A stretch of DNA of 64,000 nucleotides from Cellulophaga sp. L1A9 (GCF_009797025.1 NZ_CP047027.1:4774001-4838000), one strand, 5' to 3'. Shown: positions 1 through 8,514, counted from the first letter of the stretch. Notes: generated by a model from the letters alone, not told the origin. A program made the numbers and translations.

Positions 1-12
1 CATCAAATAGAT

Positions 13-45
13 AATAGAGCGCCTAACGGCGCTCTATTTTTTTTT
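13..45 (+). terminator. Rho-independent terminator
   Basis: A perfect 11-bp stem (AATAGAGCGCC, 13-23, with its complement at 28-38) closes a TAAC loop and runs into a tract of nine T. It ends a plus-strand transcript whose gene lies left of the window, and insulates the metal-uptake operon. Confidence 0.85.
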
Positions 46-118
46 AGCTGCTATCACCTTCCACTACTAACCTCCTACTCCTTAGCACATAATCCTTTCT
101 TAAAGTTATATTTATAGT

Positions 119-148
119 TTGTCCAACTCTTTATTTTAGTTATATTTG
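119..148 (+). promoter_or_regulatory. Bacteroidetes-type sigma promoter of metal-uptake operon
   Basis: TTG at 119-121 is followed after 19 bases by TATATTTG at 141-148, which fits the Bacteroidetes housekeeping consensus TTG-N(17-23)-TAnnTTTG. Transcription would start near 153-156, about 40 bases before the repressor ATG. The palindromic operator begins exactly there. Confidence 0.65.
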
Positions 149-152
149 ATAA

Positions 153-174
153 ATTTTTAAGTATACTTAAAAAT
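153..174. promoter_or_regulatory. Palindromic operator, probable DtxR/MntR-family box
   Basis: A perfect 22-bp palindrome with half-site ATTTTTAAGTA is centred between 163 and 164, 20 bases before the repressor start and over the predicted transcription start. AT-rich palindromes with a central GTATAC are typical operators of DtxR/MntR/SirR-type repressors. Metal-loaded repressor bound here would block initiation of its own operon. The palindrome is seen; binding is inferred. Confidence 0.7.
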
Positions 175-193
175 AGTTTAAAGCAAACCTTTT

Positions 194-868
194 ATGTCTG
201 TAGCTGTTGAAAATTTTGTAAAAGCCGTATATAAAAATGCGAAGCGTACTAATGATACCAAACCCGGGATCATTGCTAAAGAATTAGGCATTTCTAATGC
301 TGCAGCCACAGATATGGCAAAAAAATTAGCGGTTAAAGACTTGCTACACTATCAAAAATACCAAGAATTAAAACTCACAGATAAAGGGAATAAAATGGCG
401 CTAAATGTGATTCGTAAGCACCGCCTTTGGGAATCGCTCCTCTTTAAAATGTTTGATATGTCTTTACATGATATTCACCGCGAAGCAGAACTATTGGAAC
501 ATCAGACTTCAGATTTACTGGCTAATAAAATTAGTGAATACTTAGGCAATCCTAAATTTGATCCGCATGGAGATCCAATTCCAGATAAAAACGGCATCAT
601 AACCACTACAGATACTTCCTTTACCCTTTCTAAAGCTAATGAAGGTAAAACCTATATCATCTCGCGCTTAATGAGCGATGACAAAGAGTTCTTTGATTTC
701 TGTGCACAACATGGCTTAAAATATGGCAATACCATTACCGTTTCCAAACAGTTTATTAAAAATAAAATGACTCAGATTGTCGTAAATAATAATACCATAT
801 TACTAAACGAAGATTTTTCAACCATTATTTATGTGAATGAAAACGAATCAAAAAATGTCCAATACTAG
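194..868 (+). CDS. DtxR/MntR-family metal-dependent transcriptional repressor
   Basis: A 224-residue metalloregulator of the iron/manganese repressor family. Residues 1-65 form the winged helix-turn-helix, about 66-140 the metal-binding dimerisation domain, and 150-224 a FeoA/SH3-like C-terminal domain as in long DtxR members. Metal-site residues H76, E99, E102 and H103 (in RKHRLWE and REAELLEH) line up with those of Bacillus MntR. The N-terminal ligands Asp8 and Glu11 of MntR seem replaced by N7 and K10, so metal choice cannot be read off. It is the first gene of an operon with a metal ABC importer and has a palindromic operator just upstream, so autorepression is likely. Whether Mn, Fe or Zn is sensed is not settled. 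Confidence 0.9.
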   Translation: MSVAVENFVKAVYKNAKRTNDTKPGIIAKELGISNAAATDMAKKLAVKDLLHYQKYQELKLTDKGNKMALNVIRKHRLWESLLFKMFDMSLHDIHREAELLEHQTSDLLANKISEYLGNPKFDPHGDPIPDKNGIITTTDTSFTLSKANEGKTYIISRLMSDDKEFFDFCAQHGLKYGNTITVSKQFIKNKMTQIVVNNNTILLNEDFSTIIYVNENESKNVQY

Positions 869-869
869 A

Positions 870-1781
870 ATGAAAAAATACCTTATAATTACGCTTTGTA
901 CCCTTGCTATTATTAGCTGTAAATCAGATAAGAAAGACAACGGAAAAATAAATGTCGTTACTACCACCTCTATGATCACAGATTTGGTTAAAAATATTGG
1001 CGGAGACTATATCAACCTCCAAGGCCTAATGGGCAGCGGCGTAGATCCGCACCTCTATAAAGCTAGTGAGGGCGATGTTTCTAAACTATCAGAAGCAGAT
1101 ATCATTTTTTATAACGGCCTACATTTAGAAGGCAAGCTGGTAGAAGTTTTTGAGAAAATGGCGCATCAGAATAAAAAAACCATCGCCCTATCAGATGCAC
1201 TAGACAAAAACACCTTAATTGGTTCAGAATTCTTTGCCTCTAATTATGACCCCCATATTTGGTTCAATGTAGATTACTGGAAAGAAGCAACCAAGTATGT
1301 CGTGAAGCAATTATCTGAAGCGGTTCCAGAACACCAAGCTGTTTTTAAAACCAACGGTGAAGCGTATTTAAATAAGCTAGAAGCCCTGAAAACAAAACTG
1401 AATAAAACCATCCAAACCCTACCAGAAGACAAACGTGTGCTCGTTACGGCTCATGATGCTTTTAATTATTTCGGAAAGTCCTTTGGCTTTGAAGTGGTGG
1501 GACTACAAGGAATTTCAACAGCTACGGAAGCTGGTGTTCAGGACGTTCAAAAAATGTCAGATTTTATTATTGACCAAAAAGTAAAAGCTATCTTTATAGA
1601 AAGTTCGGTACCTAGACGTACCATTGAGGCGGTAAAAGCTGCGGTAAATGCTAAAAACCACGATGTGGAAATTGGCGGTTCATTATATTCAGATGCCTTA
1701 GGGAATCCGGGTACGGCAGAAGGCACCTACATTGGTATGTTCGAGTATAATGTGAATACCATCGTAAACGCTTTAAAATAA
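870..1781 (+). CDS. Metal ABC transporter substrate-binding lipoprotein (TroA/ZnuA/MntC family)
   Basis: Cluster A-I solute-binding protein that captures Mn, Zn or Fe in the periplasm for the importer encoded downstream. The start at 870 is preferred: MKKYLIITLCTLAIISC is a lipoprotein signal with Cys17, and ATG follows the repressor stop by one base. An in-frame ATG at 837, inside the repressor, would put 11 charged residues before the signal. Ligand motifs are visible: DPHLYKAS, DPHIWF, a Glu in FIESSVP and an Asp in SLYSDALG. There is no His-rich loop, so it is not a classic high-affinity ZnuA. Repressor context favours Mn or Fe. Confidence 0.92.
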   Translation: MKKYLIITLCTLAIISCKSDKKDNGKINVVTTTSMITDLVKNIGGDYINLQGLMGSGVDPHLYKASEGDVSKLSEADIIFYNGLHLEGKLVEVFEKMAHQNKKTIALSDALDKNTLIGSEFFASNYDPHIWFNVDYWKEATKYVVKQLSEAVPEHQAVFKTNGEAYLNKLEALKTKLNKTIQTLPEDKRVLVTAHDAFNYFGKSFGFEVVGLQGISTATEAGVQDVQKMSDFIIDQKVKAIFIESSVPRRTIEAVKAAVNAKNHDVEIGGSLYSDALGNPGTAEGTYIGMFEYNVNTIVNALK

Positions 1782-1782
1782 T

Positions 1783-1868
1783 GAAATCTAGAAGCTATTT
1801 CCTGCTATCCGCTATATCTTTTTTAAAGAAAAATCAAAAAAGTATGCCGCTACTATCAGGGCTAAACA
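1783..1868 (+). repeat. Possible short intergenic repeat between binding protein and ATPase
   Basis: The gap between the two operon genes holds a TTTCCTGCTATCCGC-type stretch, an A/T-rich centre and GCCGCTACTATCAGGGC. From memory this paired arrangement recurs in flavobacterial intergenic regions; only one copy is visible here. It may fold in the mRNA and tune expression of the downstream genes. Confidence 0.3.
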
Positions 1869-1877
1869 CCTATTAAA

Positions 1878-2612
1878 ATGACAAATATAGCCGTAAAAGT
1901 TGATGATTTAACGGTAGCCTACAACTACAAACCTGTACTTTGGGATATCGATTTAGAGATTCCAGAAGGAGTGCTTATGGCCATTGTTGGGCCTAACGGT
2001 GCAGGTAAATCTACCTTAATAAAATCTATTTTAGGAATCTTAAAACCTTTAGCAGGGAGTGTTACCATCTATGGCAAACCCTATAATAAGCAACGGTCTC
2101 TAGTAGCCTATGTACCTCAAAAAGGAAGTGTGGATTGGGATTTTCCTACCACCGCATTAGATGTGGTTATGATGGGTACCTATGGCAGTTTAGGGTGGAT
2201 TAAACGTCCTGGACAAAAAGAAAAAAAATTGGCATTAGAAGCTTTAGAAAAAGTAGGGATGCTTGCTTTTCAAAGCCGACAAATCAATCAGCTTTCTGGC
2301 GGACAACAACAACGTATTTTTCTAGCACGCGCCTTAGTACAAGATGCTGCCATCTATTTCATGGATGAACCCTTTCAAGGGGTAGATGCTACTACAGAAA
2401 TTGCCATTATCAATATTCTTAAAGAATTACGTAAAGCCAATAAAACAGTAATTGTAGTACATCACGATCTGCAAACCGTACCCGAATATTTTGATTGGGT
2501 GACCTTTTTAAACGTAAAGAAAATTGCTACTGGCCCCGTAAAAGATATTTTCAATGATGATAACTTGACCAAAACCTATGGCATTAATTTTAAAGTTAGT
2601 GTGCAAGAATAG
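1878..2612 (+). CDS. Metal ABC transporter ATP-binding protein
   Basis: 244-residue ABC ATPase of the zinc/manganese/iron-chelate group. The Walker [10 protein letters not shown] lies at about residues 38-46, a Q-loop at [11 protein letters not shown], the signature LSGGQQQR near 143, Walker B AIYFMDEP, and the switch His in VVHHDLQ. The sequence VDWDFP after the Q-loop is characteristic of TroB/ZnuC/MntB-type proteins. It powers the two permeases encoded downstream. The 150 bases to the next gene contain no ATG. Confidence 0.95.
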   Translation: MTNIAVKVDDLTVAYNYKPVLWDIDLEIPEGVLMAIVGPNGAGKSTLIKSILGILKPLAGSVTIYGKPYNKQRSLVAYVPQKGSVDWDFPTTALDVVMMGTYGSLGWIKRPGQKEKKLALEALEKVGMLAFQSRQINQLSGGQQQRIFLARALVQDAAIYFMDEPFQGVDATTEIAIINILKELRKANKTVIVVHHDLQTVPEYFDWVTFLNVKKIATGPVKDIFNDDNLTKTYGINFKVSVQE

Positions 2613-2762
2613 CGATTAGAGGTTTAAGAGATAAAGTAGTAGAACTGTCTAAGACGATTTCCGGTCTACAAAAACATTGGAGAACAAAAATTCAAGCCTA
2701 AGAACTTAAAGACTACAGACTAACTACTAAAAACGAAATACTAACCACTAAAACAGATAATC

Positions 2763-3890
2763 ATAGATCCTTTAGAATACATAGAACTTGTTTTTACAGA
2801 CTATACACTCCGAACCATTACGTTAGGGACTGCCATTTTAGGAGCGGTTTGTGGCATGCTCGGTAGTTTTGCAGTTCTTAGAAAGCAAAGTCTTCTTGGC
2901 GATGCTATCTCACATGCCGCATTGCCTGGTATTGCCATTGCATTTCTAATTACAGGAACAAAAGACAGTAGCGTTTTATTAATTGGAGCATTAGTAAGCG
3001 GACTCATAGGTACGTTTTGGATTCGTGGTATTACCTCCAAAACACATTTAAAATCAGACACCGCATTGGGCTTAATATTATCCCTCTTTTTCGGGTTTGG
3101 AATGTTGCTCCTTACTTTTATTCAAAAGCAACCCAATGCCAACCAAGCAGGTTTAGATAAATACCTTTTTGGACAAGCTGCAACACTCGTAGAAAGTGAT
3201 GTTTGGCTTATGGCTATCGTAACCGGTATTTGCCTAATCATTTTACTACTTTTCTGGAAAGAATTTAAAATCCTTTTATTTGATGCCGACTATACCAAAA
3301 CCCTTGGTTTCAATACAAAATTTATAGATATCTTAATTACCACCTTTATTGTGCTGGCTATTGTATTAGGGTTGCAAACCGTAGGTGTTATACTAATGAG
3401 CGCAATGCTCCTTGCTCCCGCTGCTGCAGCAAGGCAGTGGACCAATAGTTTAAGTTTTATGGTCGTATTAGCGGCTATCTTTGGTGCTTTTGCAGGTGTT
3501 TTTGGTACCGCAATTAGTGCCAGCCAAAGCAACCTTTCTACCGGACCTGTCATTGTTATTGTAGCAGGAGTTTTTGTAATATTTTCTTTTATATTTTCTC
3601 CCAGTCGTGGTTTACTATTTAAGCAGATAAGACTTATTAAAAACAGACGAGATTTAGAGCTACATAAGACCTTAGCTTTTATGTATCACATTGCAGAAAC
3701 GCATGAGAACATTTCACATCCACATGCCATTAAAATATTAAATAATTTTCAAGGATATACTACGAAAACCCTAAAGGAATTAGTACAAAAAAATTATGTA
3801 ACCATTAAAGGAAACATGTGGAGTTTAACCAAGGAAGGGTTTACTGTAGCTTCTAATTTGTATAACCAACAAAATACTAAAGATGAGTAG
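2763..3890 (+). CDS. Metal ABC transporter permease (ABC-3 family), non-ATG start
   Basis: Integral membrane subunit with about eight hydrophobic segments (ABC-3 family) and a cytoplasmic tail. The first ATG in frame is at 2856, but the 31 codons before it (from ATA-GAT-CCT at 2763) encode the first helix, including TLGTAILGAVCG, that the family needs. The frame is open back to the stop at 2742. No ATG, GTG or TTG lies in this frame between 2745 and 2856, and no ATG occurs in any frame from 2613 to 2855. The start is therefore a rare ATA/ATC codon, a mutated ATG, or a sequencing error. The tail (about the last 90 residues, from RRDLELHK) resembles a winged helix: TTKTLKELVQKNYVTIKG then LTKEG. 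It overlaps the second permease by 8 bases. Confidence 0.85.
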   Translation: MDPLEYIELVFTDYTLRTITLGTAILGAVCGMLGSFAVLRKQSLLGDAISHAALPGIAIAFLITGTKDSSVLLIGALVSGLIGTFWIRGITSKTHLKSDTALGLILSLFFGFGMLLLTFIQKQPNANQAGLDKYLFGQAATLVESDVWLMAIVTGICLIILLLFWKEFKILLFDADYTKTLGFNTKFIDILITTFIVLAIVLGLQTVGVILMSAMLLAPAAAARQWTNSLSFMVVLAAIFGAFAGVFGTAISASQSNLSTGPVIVIVAGVFVIFSFIFSPSRGLLFKQIRLIKNRRDLELHKTLAFMYHIAETHENISHPHAIKILNNFQGYTTKTLKELVQKNYVTIKGNMWSLTKEGFTVASNLYNQQNTKDE

Positions 3891-5043
3891 CTCACAAATA
3901 GAAATTCAGCTTATCGCTAGTATTGTAGCCATCGCTTGTGCTATTCCAGGAACGTTTCTGGTACTCCGAAAAATGGCTATGATTAGTGATGCCATCAGTC
4001 ACTCTATTCTTCCGGGTATTGTTATTGGTTTTTTTATCACGCAAGATTTAAATTCTCCATTACTTATTATTCTTGCTGCCTTTACTGGAATTATCACCGT
4101 TGTTTTAGTAGAATACATTCAAAAAACAGGCTTGGTAAAAGAGGATACCGCCATTGGCTTGGTGTTCCCTACCCTATTTAGTATTGGTGTCATCTTAATT
4201 GCTAAAAATGCAAATGATGTGCATCTAGATGTAGATGCCGTACTTTTGGGAGAACTTGCCTTTGCTCCTTTTGATCGTATGATTATTGGTGGCGTAGATA
4301 TCGGTCCTAAATCGCTGATCATAATTGGCACAATTCTCATTATTACCATCACTCTACTATTTTTATTCTTTAAAGAACTTAAAATCAGCACTTTTGACGC
4401 TGGATTAGCTGCATCATTGGGATTCTCTCCTACGGTAATCCATTATGGATTAATGACGGTTTCGTCAGTGACTACAGTAGGTGCGTTTGATGCTGTTGGC
4501 GCTATTCTAGTGGTTGCTTTAATGATTGCTCCCGCTGCTACCGCCTATTTATTAACGACAGACTTAAAGCGTATGTTGGTGCTGGCCATTGTTTTTGGGG
4601 TTACTGGAGCTATTTCTGGATATTGGTTAGCGCATATCCTAGACGCTTCTATTGCGGGTTCTATAACTACCATGTTAGGTATTATCTTCTTTTTAGTATA
4701 TCTATTCGCTCCTAGTAAAGGGGTTATTGCAGTAGTCTATCGCGAGAAACAGCAACGTATAGAAGTTTCGTTGCTTACCTTTTTATTGCATTTGAAAAAT
4801 CACCAAGAGGAAGAAGAGCGCCATGTTAATCACCTCAACGAACACATCAACTGGCAGAAAGTCCGCAGTAAAACCGTATTGGAACTCGCCCAAAAAAATA
4901 ATATGATTCTTATTGATAATGGGGTGGTTTCCTTAACGGAAAAAGGAGAAGAATTCACCTCTTTAGCTATTGATTATATTATTACGAATGAGGATGCTAA
5001 AATTGAGTATATGAAGGATGATTTCTTTCTGTTTAGGGGGTAA
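3883..5043 (+). CDS. Metal ABC transporter permease fused to DtxR-like winged-helix domain
   Basis: 386 residues. The first 285 or so form an ABC-3 permease with 8-9 transmembrane segments and the conserved ISDAISHSILPGI region. From about residue 290 a soluble domain follows (EVSLLTFLLHLKNH, later VLELAQKNNMILIDNGVVSLTEKGEEF) with the layout of a MarR/DtxR-type winged helix, ending near the membrane side. Together with the preceding permease it would make a heterodimeric channel. The tails may sense metal or regulate transport; DNA binding by a membrane subunit is unproven. Coupled to the upstream gene by ATG overlap. Last gene of the operon. Confidence 0.92.
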   Translation: MSSSQIEIQLIASIVAIACAIPGTFLVLRKMAMISDAISHSILPGIVIGFFITQDLNSPLLIILAAFTGIITVVLVEYIQKTGLVKEDTAIGLVFPTLFSIGVILIAKNANDVHLDVDAVLLGELAFAPFDRMIIGGVDIGPKSLIIIGTILIITITLLFLFFKELKISTFDAGLAASLGFSPTVIHYGLMTVSSVTTVGAFDAVGAILVVALMIAPAATAYLLTTDLKRMLVLAIVFGVTGAISGYWLAHILDASIAGSITTMLGIIFFLVYLFAPSKGVIAVVYREKQQRIEVSLLTFLLHLKNHQEEEERHVNHLNEHINWQKVRSKTVLELAQKNNMILIDNGVVSLTEKGEEFTSLAIDYIITNEDAKIEYMKDDFFLFRG

Positions 5044-5051
5044 CGTGTAAT

Positions 5052-5310
5052 TGTTCATTTTTTTCATCGATAAAAAAACGAACCAAACCTGCCTGCCGGC
5101 AGGCAGGAAAATCTAGGCTGACGAAACTAAGTCTAAATTTTTCTATCAATCTCCTGAATTTAAGGAACTCGCTTTTAACAAAAGAGAAAAATAAAACCTA
5201 GCGTTAAGCTCAAACAGCCTGAAATTACTACGGAAATTTCAATTCAAATTTCACGACAAATTTTCGATAGGCCCTTCCTTAATTCAACTAAAAACAGCAA
5301 TCAGACTTTC
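5052..5310. repeat. 259-bp intergenic repeat, copy 1 of 4
   Basis: Starts TGTTCATTTTTTTCATCG and ends CAATCAGACTTTC. It contains the 20-bp palindrome CCTGCCTGCCGGCAGGCAGG at 5088-5107. Other copies are at 5924, 54562 and 55688, all exactly 259 bp by my count and nearly identical. No open frame is shared between copies, so it is structural or mobile DNA rather than a gene. It forms part of the gene-free stretch 5044-6882. Confidence 0.9.
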
Positions 5311-5353
5311 TTACTAAATACTTTGTACTATCTACTTAATACTAAAACACAAA

Positions 5354-5470
5354 TGTCAGTTCGAGTGATTTTCAGTAGAAAATTGTATCGAGAACTTTTT
5401 GAAACACGACAACTTCTCGATACTAATGATGCATCCGCTAACGCTACTTCATCATTCACTCGAAGTGACA
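5354..5470. repeat. 117-bp palindromic repeat, field 1 copy 1
   Basis: Begins TGTCAGTTCGAGTGA and ends with its near-complement TCACTCGAAGTGACA (14 of 15 pair). Nested inside are GTATCGAGAA and TTCTCGATAC, a perfect 10-bp pair. The unit can fold as a double-stem hairpin. A 131-codon frame running through copies 1 and 2 is an artefact of the repeat. Confidence 0.9.
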
Positions 5471-5521
5471 ACACAACACTATTGTACTTTCAAAATCATA
5501 ACTTTACACTGAATAGACAAC

Positions 5522-5638
5522 TGTCAGTTCGAGTGATTTTCAGTAGAAAATTGTATCGAGAACTTTTTACTGCTCGAAAACTTCTCGATACTAATGATGC
5601 ATCCGCTAACGCTACTTCATCATTCACTCGAAGTGACA
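5522..5638. repeat. 117-bp palindromic repeat, field 1 copy 2
   Basis: Same unit as 5354-5470 with the same outer and inner stems. About 50 bp separate it from copy 1. It differs mainly in the loop between the two inner arms (ACTGCTCGAAA instead of GAAACACGACA). Confidence 0.9.
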
Positions 5639-5734
5639 ACACAACACTATTGTACTTTCAAAAAGACCTGTCTATTCCTTCCTTACTGTATTACTTATTA
5701 CTTTGTACTATCTACTGAATACTAAAAACACAAA

Positions 5735-5851
5735 TGTCAGTTCGAGTGATTTTCAGTAGAAAATTGTATCGAGAACTTTTTGAAACGCGATAACTTCTCG
5801 ATACTAATGATGCATCCGCTAAGGCTACTTCACCATTCACTCGAAGTGACA
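5735..5851. repeat. 117-bp palindromic repeat, field 1 copy 3
   Basis: Same unit, preceded by the phrase ACTTTGTACTATCTACT-GAATACTAAAA that also precedes copies 1 and 4. It is followed by a 70-bp spacer and then the second 259-bp element. Confidence 0.9.
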
Positions 5852-5923
5852 GCGTCGCTTTGTTTTATAATAAGTACACATATCTAATCAATACCATTTA
5901 CTATTATTCAAACCCAAACTAGC

Positions 5924-6182
5924 TGTTCATTTTTTTCATCGATAAAAAAACGAACCAAAACTGCCTGCCAGCAGGCAGGAAAATCTAGGCTGACGAAACT
6001 AAGTCTAAATTTTTCTATCAATCTCCTGAATTTCAGGAACTCGCTTTTAACAGAAGAGAAAAATAAAACCTAGCGTTAAGCTCAAACAGCCTGAAATTGC
6101 TACGGATATTTCAATTCAAATTTTACGACAAATTTTCGATAGGCCGTTCCTTAATTCAACTAAAAACAGCAATCAGACTTTC
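5924..6182. repeat. 259-bp intergenic repeat, copy 2 of 4
   Basis: Near-identical to 5052-5310. The central palindrome has one substitution (CTGCCAGCAGG instead of CTGCCGGCAGG). It is followed, like copy 1, by a short spacer with CTTTGTGCTATCTACTTAATACTAAAA and a 117-bp unit, so the two repeats may have spread as a composite block. Confidence 0.9.
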
Positions 6183-6226
6183 TTACTAAATACTTTGTGC
6201 TATCTACTTAATACTAAAAACACAAA

Positions 6227-6343
6227 TGTCAGTTCGCGTGATTTTCAGTAGAAAATTGTATCGAGAACTTTTTGGAACACGACAACTTCTCGATACTAAT
6301 GACGCATCCGCTAGCGCTATTGCATCATTCACTCGAAGTGACA
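6227..6343. repeat. 117-bp palindromic repeat, field 1 copy 4
   Basis: Same unit with a few substitutions (TTCGCGTGA in the left outer arm, GACGCATCCGCTAGCG in the right half). The right outer arm is intact. Confidence 0.88.
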
Positions 6344-6438
6344 ACACAACACTATTGTAATTTCAAAAGACCTGTCTATTCCTTCCTTACTGTATTACTT
6401 ATTACTTTGCACTACTTACTTAATACTAAAAACACAAC

Positions 6439-6554
6439 TGTCAGTTCGAGTGATTTTCGATAGGAAATTGTATCGCGAACTTTTTGAACACGACAACTTC
6501 TCGATACTAATGATGCATCCGCTAACGCTACTTCATCATTCACTCGAAGTGACA
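6439..6554. repeat. 117-bp palindromic repeat, field 1 copy 5
   Basis: Same unit, one base shorter in the central loop. The left half reads TTTTCGATAGGAAATTG, so this copy and copy 6 share TTTTCGATAG with field 2 whereas copies 1-4 have TTTTCAGTAG. Confidence 0.88.
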
Positions 6555-6659
6555 TCGTCGCTTTGTTTTATAATAAGTACACATATCTACTTTTGTCCTT
6601 TTTACTTATTACTTCATACTTAATTCGTTGTACTCACTGCTTAATACTAAAAACACAAA

Positions 6660-6776
6660 TGTCAGTTCGAGTGATTTTCGATAGAAAATTGTATCGAGAA
6701 CTTTTTGAAATACGACAACTTCTCGATACTAATGATGTATCCGCTAACGCTACTTCATCATTCACTCGAAGTGACA
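6660..6776. repeat. 117-bp palindromic repeat, field 1 copy 6
   Basis: Last full unit of the first field, about 100 bp past the 3' end of the DUF6090 gene. Outer and inner stems are intact. Position 6777-6882 is AT-rich spacer with nothing recognisable. Confidence 0.88.
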
Positions 6777-6882
6777 ACACAACACTATTGTAATTTCAAG
6801 AAGGCCTGTCTATTACTACTTTACTTCTTACTTCTTACTAATAAATAATCTAAAGTAAAAAACCTCAACACTAGCTTTCAAA

Positions 6883-7629
6883 TTAGTCTAGCTCCTCCGC
6901 TAGGGTGTTAATGAGAATTTTAGTTTTACTGCGTAGCCGCTTTACGTGATCATACTGTATTTGTGTTTGTAACATGCGATCTATAATACAATTTTGATAT
7001 TCTTTATCGGACAGTAAGCCCATATAGTCAGATTTGGTAGCATACTTTCGAATACTATCATATTTTGGATCGTTATTGGGTAACATATCTACCAGCGAAA
7101 TGTACTTTTCTAACACAGGCTTGAGTCGGGTTGCTACAATCACTTTAATCTTAGCATCTTGTTCTTTAAAAACCTGAATCTTATTTGGATACATAATGAT
7201 TAAATCTTTTAAATCAGTACTTTCTATATACTCAAACTTTGTGGTATTGATAATCGAATTTATAGCGCCATCTAATAGATTCACTTCTTTATCTACTACA
7301 TGGATAATGGTGTCTCTGGTACCCTGAGTAATTTTATCTTCTGTGTACCCTACATAATCCAAGGTTTTTTCTAATCGGACTATGGCACGTGGATATTCGG
7401 CTACCAAACCATTTAATATCCGTAGATTGGTATTCAACTCTTCATTTAAACCTTCATACACCTTCTGCTCTACGATATTGTTTTTTCGGATTTCATTTAA
7501 ATCGCCTATTTTCCAAGCAATAAGAATCCCTATTACGATCAATACAATTTCACCTAAAGCATAAATGATATAAGATTTTACCTTACCCAAGGCTATTAGA
7601 TTTCTTCTTAACTTACGGAATAGCTTCAT
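6883..7629 (-). CDS. DUF6090 family membrane-anchored protein
   Basis: 248 residues. The N-terminus MKLFRKLRR plus a single transmembrane helix (IIYALGEIVLIVIGILIAW, about residues 20-40) is the hallmark of DUF6090, an abundant Bacteroidetes family of unknown function. The remaining 200 residues are predicted mostly helical and exported. It stands alone, 130 bases downstream of the LytTR regulator gene, with its own leader, so membership of the efflux operon is doubtful. Confidence 0.8.
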   Translation of the reverse strand: MKLFRKLRRNLIALGKVKSYIIYALGEIVLIVIGILIAWKIGDLNEIRKNNIVEQKVYEGLNEELNTNLRILNGLVAEYPRAIVRLEKTLDYVGYTEDKITQGTRDTIIHVVDKEVNLLDGAINSIINTTKFEYIESTDLKDLIIMYPNKIQVFKEQDAKIKVIVATRLKPVLEKYISLVDMLPNNDPKYDSIRKYATKSDYMGLLSDKEYQNCIIDRMLQTQIQYDHVKRLRSKTKILINTLAEELD

Positions 7630-7761
7630 ATACTTTAATTTAATTACTAAAACATCTTTTTAACATTAACCTTAAAAAACATTGCCTTTTATATTAAAAT
7701 TAGCCACTAGACACCTAGTGCACTTTACAATACATTTTAAAAACCAAATAAAAAGGAGGAA

Positions 7762-8511
7762 TTATAGATTTAGGGAATTAGAATTTATATAGTCTAAAAA
7801 TTTACTTTTATATTGCTCCGAAACGGTAATACGCTGGTTGTTTATGAGGATCTGACTTCGCTCTATTACTTCAATATTCTTTAACGAGACAATAAAAGAC
7901 CGGTGTACCCGCATAAAACTTTGTTCAGGTAGTTCTTCTTGAAGCGACTTTAAACTCATCAGGGTTAAAATAGCCTTAGGATTGTCTTTAACCCAAATTT
8001 TGATGTAATCTTTTAAGCCCTCAAAATACAATACATCGGCTAATTTAATCCGCAATTGTTTGTACTCAGATTTTACAAAAAGAAATTCTTTTTCTGGCTG
8101 TTCTTTTAATTCTGGCACCACTGGAACCGGTACCGTTTGCTTCTTTGATAAATTAAACCAGACTTTCGCTTTATGTGCCGCAGTAAGAAACTCAGCATAA
8201 TCAAAAGGCTTCAACAAGTAATCTAAAGCTTCTACCTTAAACCCTTCTAAGGCATATTGATCAAATGCCGTAGTAAGAATAAATCGGGTATTTTTAGGAA
8301 GCATTTTAGAAAATTCTAAGCCGGTTAAATCTGGCATTTGAATGTCTAGAAAAATTAAATCTACCGACTCTTCATTTAAGTAGTCTAAGGCTTCTAAGGC
8401 ACTGCTGCATTTCTTTTTAAGTTGCAGGAATGATGTTTTTGAAACATACGACTCCACTAAATTTAGTGCCATAGGCTCATCATCTACTATAATACAGGTA
8501 ATTACATCCAT
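7762..8511 (-). CDS. LytTR-family response regulator
   Basis: 249 residues. Receiver domain at 1-120 with acidic pocket D10/D11, phosphoacceptor D56 (IFLDIQMPD), T/S switch in LTTAF and lysine in LLKPFD. A LytTR DNA-binding domain follows at about 145-245 (FLFVKSEYKQLRIKLADVL, then FMRVHRSFIVSL). It is the partner of the histidine kinase whose gene ends 3 bases upstream. As last gene of the TolC-MacAB operon it most likely controls that operon, which is inferred from position. Confidence 0.95.
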   Translation of the reverse strand: MDVITCIIVDDEPMALNLVESYVSKTSFLQLKKKCSSALEALDYLNEESVDLIFLDIQMPDLTGLEFSKMLPKNTRFILTTAFDQYALEGFKVEALDYLLKPFDYAEFLTAAHKAKVWFNLSKKQTVPVPVVPELKEQPEKEFLFVKSEYKQLRIKLADVLYFEGLKDYIKIWVKDNPKAILTLMSLKSLQEELPEQSFMRVHRSFIVSLKNIEVIERSQILINNQRITVSEQYKSKFLDYINSNSLNL

Positions 8512-8514
8512 CTG

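Noticed and set aside
837..869. Earlier ATG of the metal-binding lipoprotein
   Set aside because: It overlaps the repressor gene and would place 11 polar residues ahead of a complete lipoprotein signal that begins at 870.
5052..6776. Possible CRISPR array
   Set aside because: Units are 117 and 259 bp, internally palindromic, with spacers of unequal length that are themselves repeated; no cas genes nearby.
5323..6793. Short plus-strand open frames of 63-131 codons in the first repeat field
   Set aside because: They run through tandem copies of the 117-bp element, encode the same repeated text and have no independent support.
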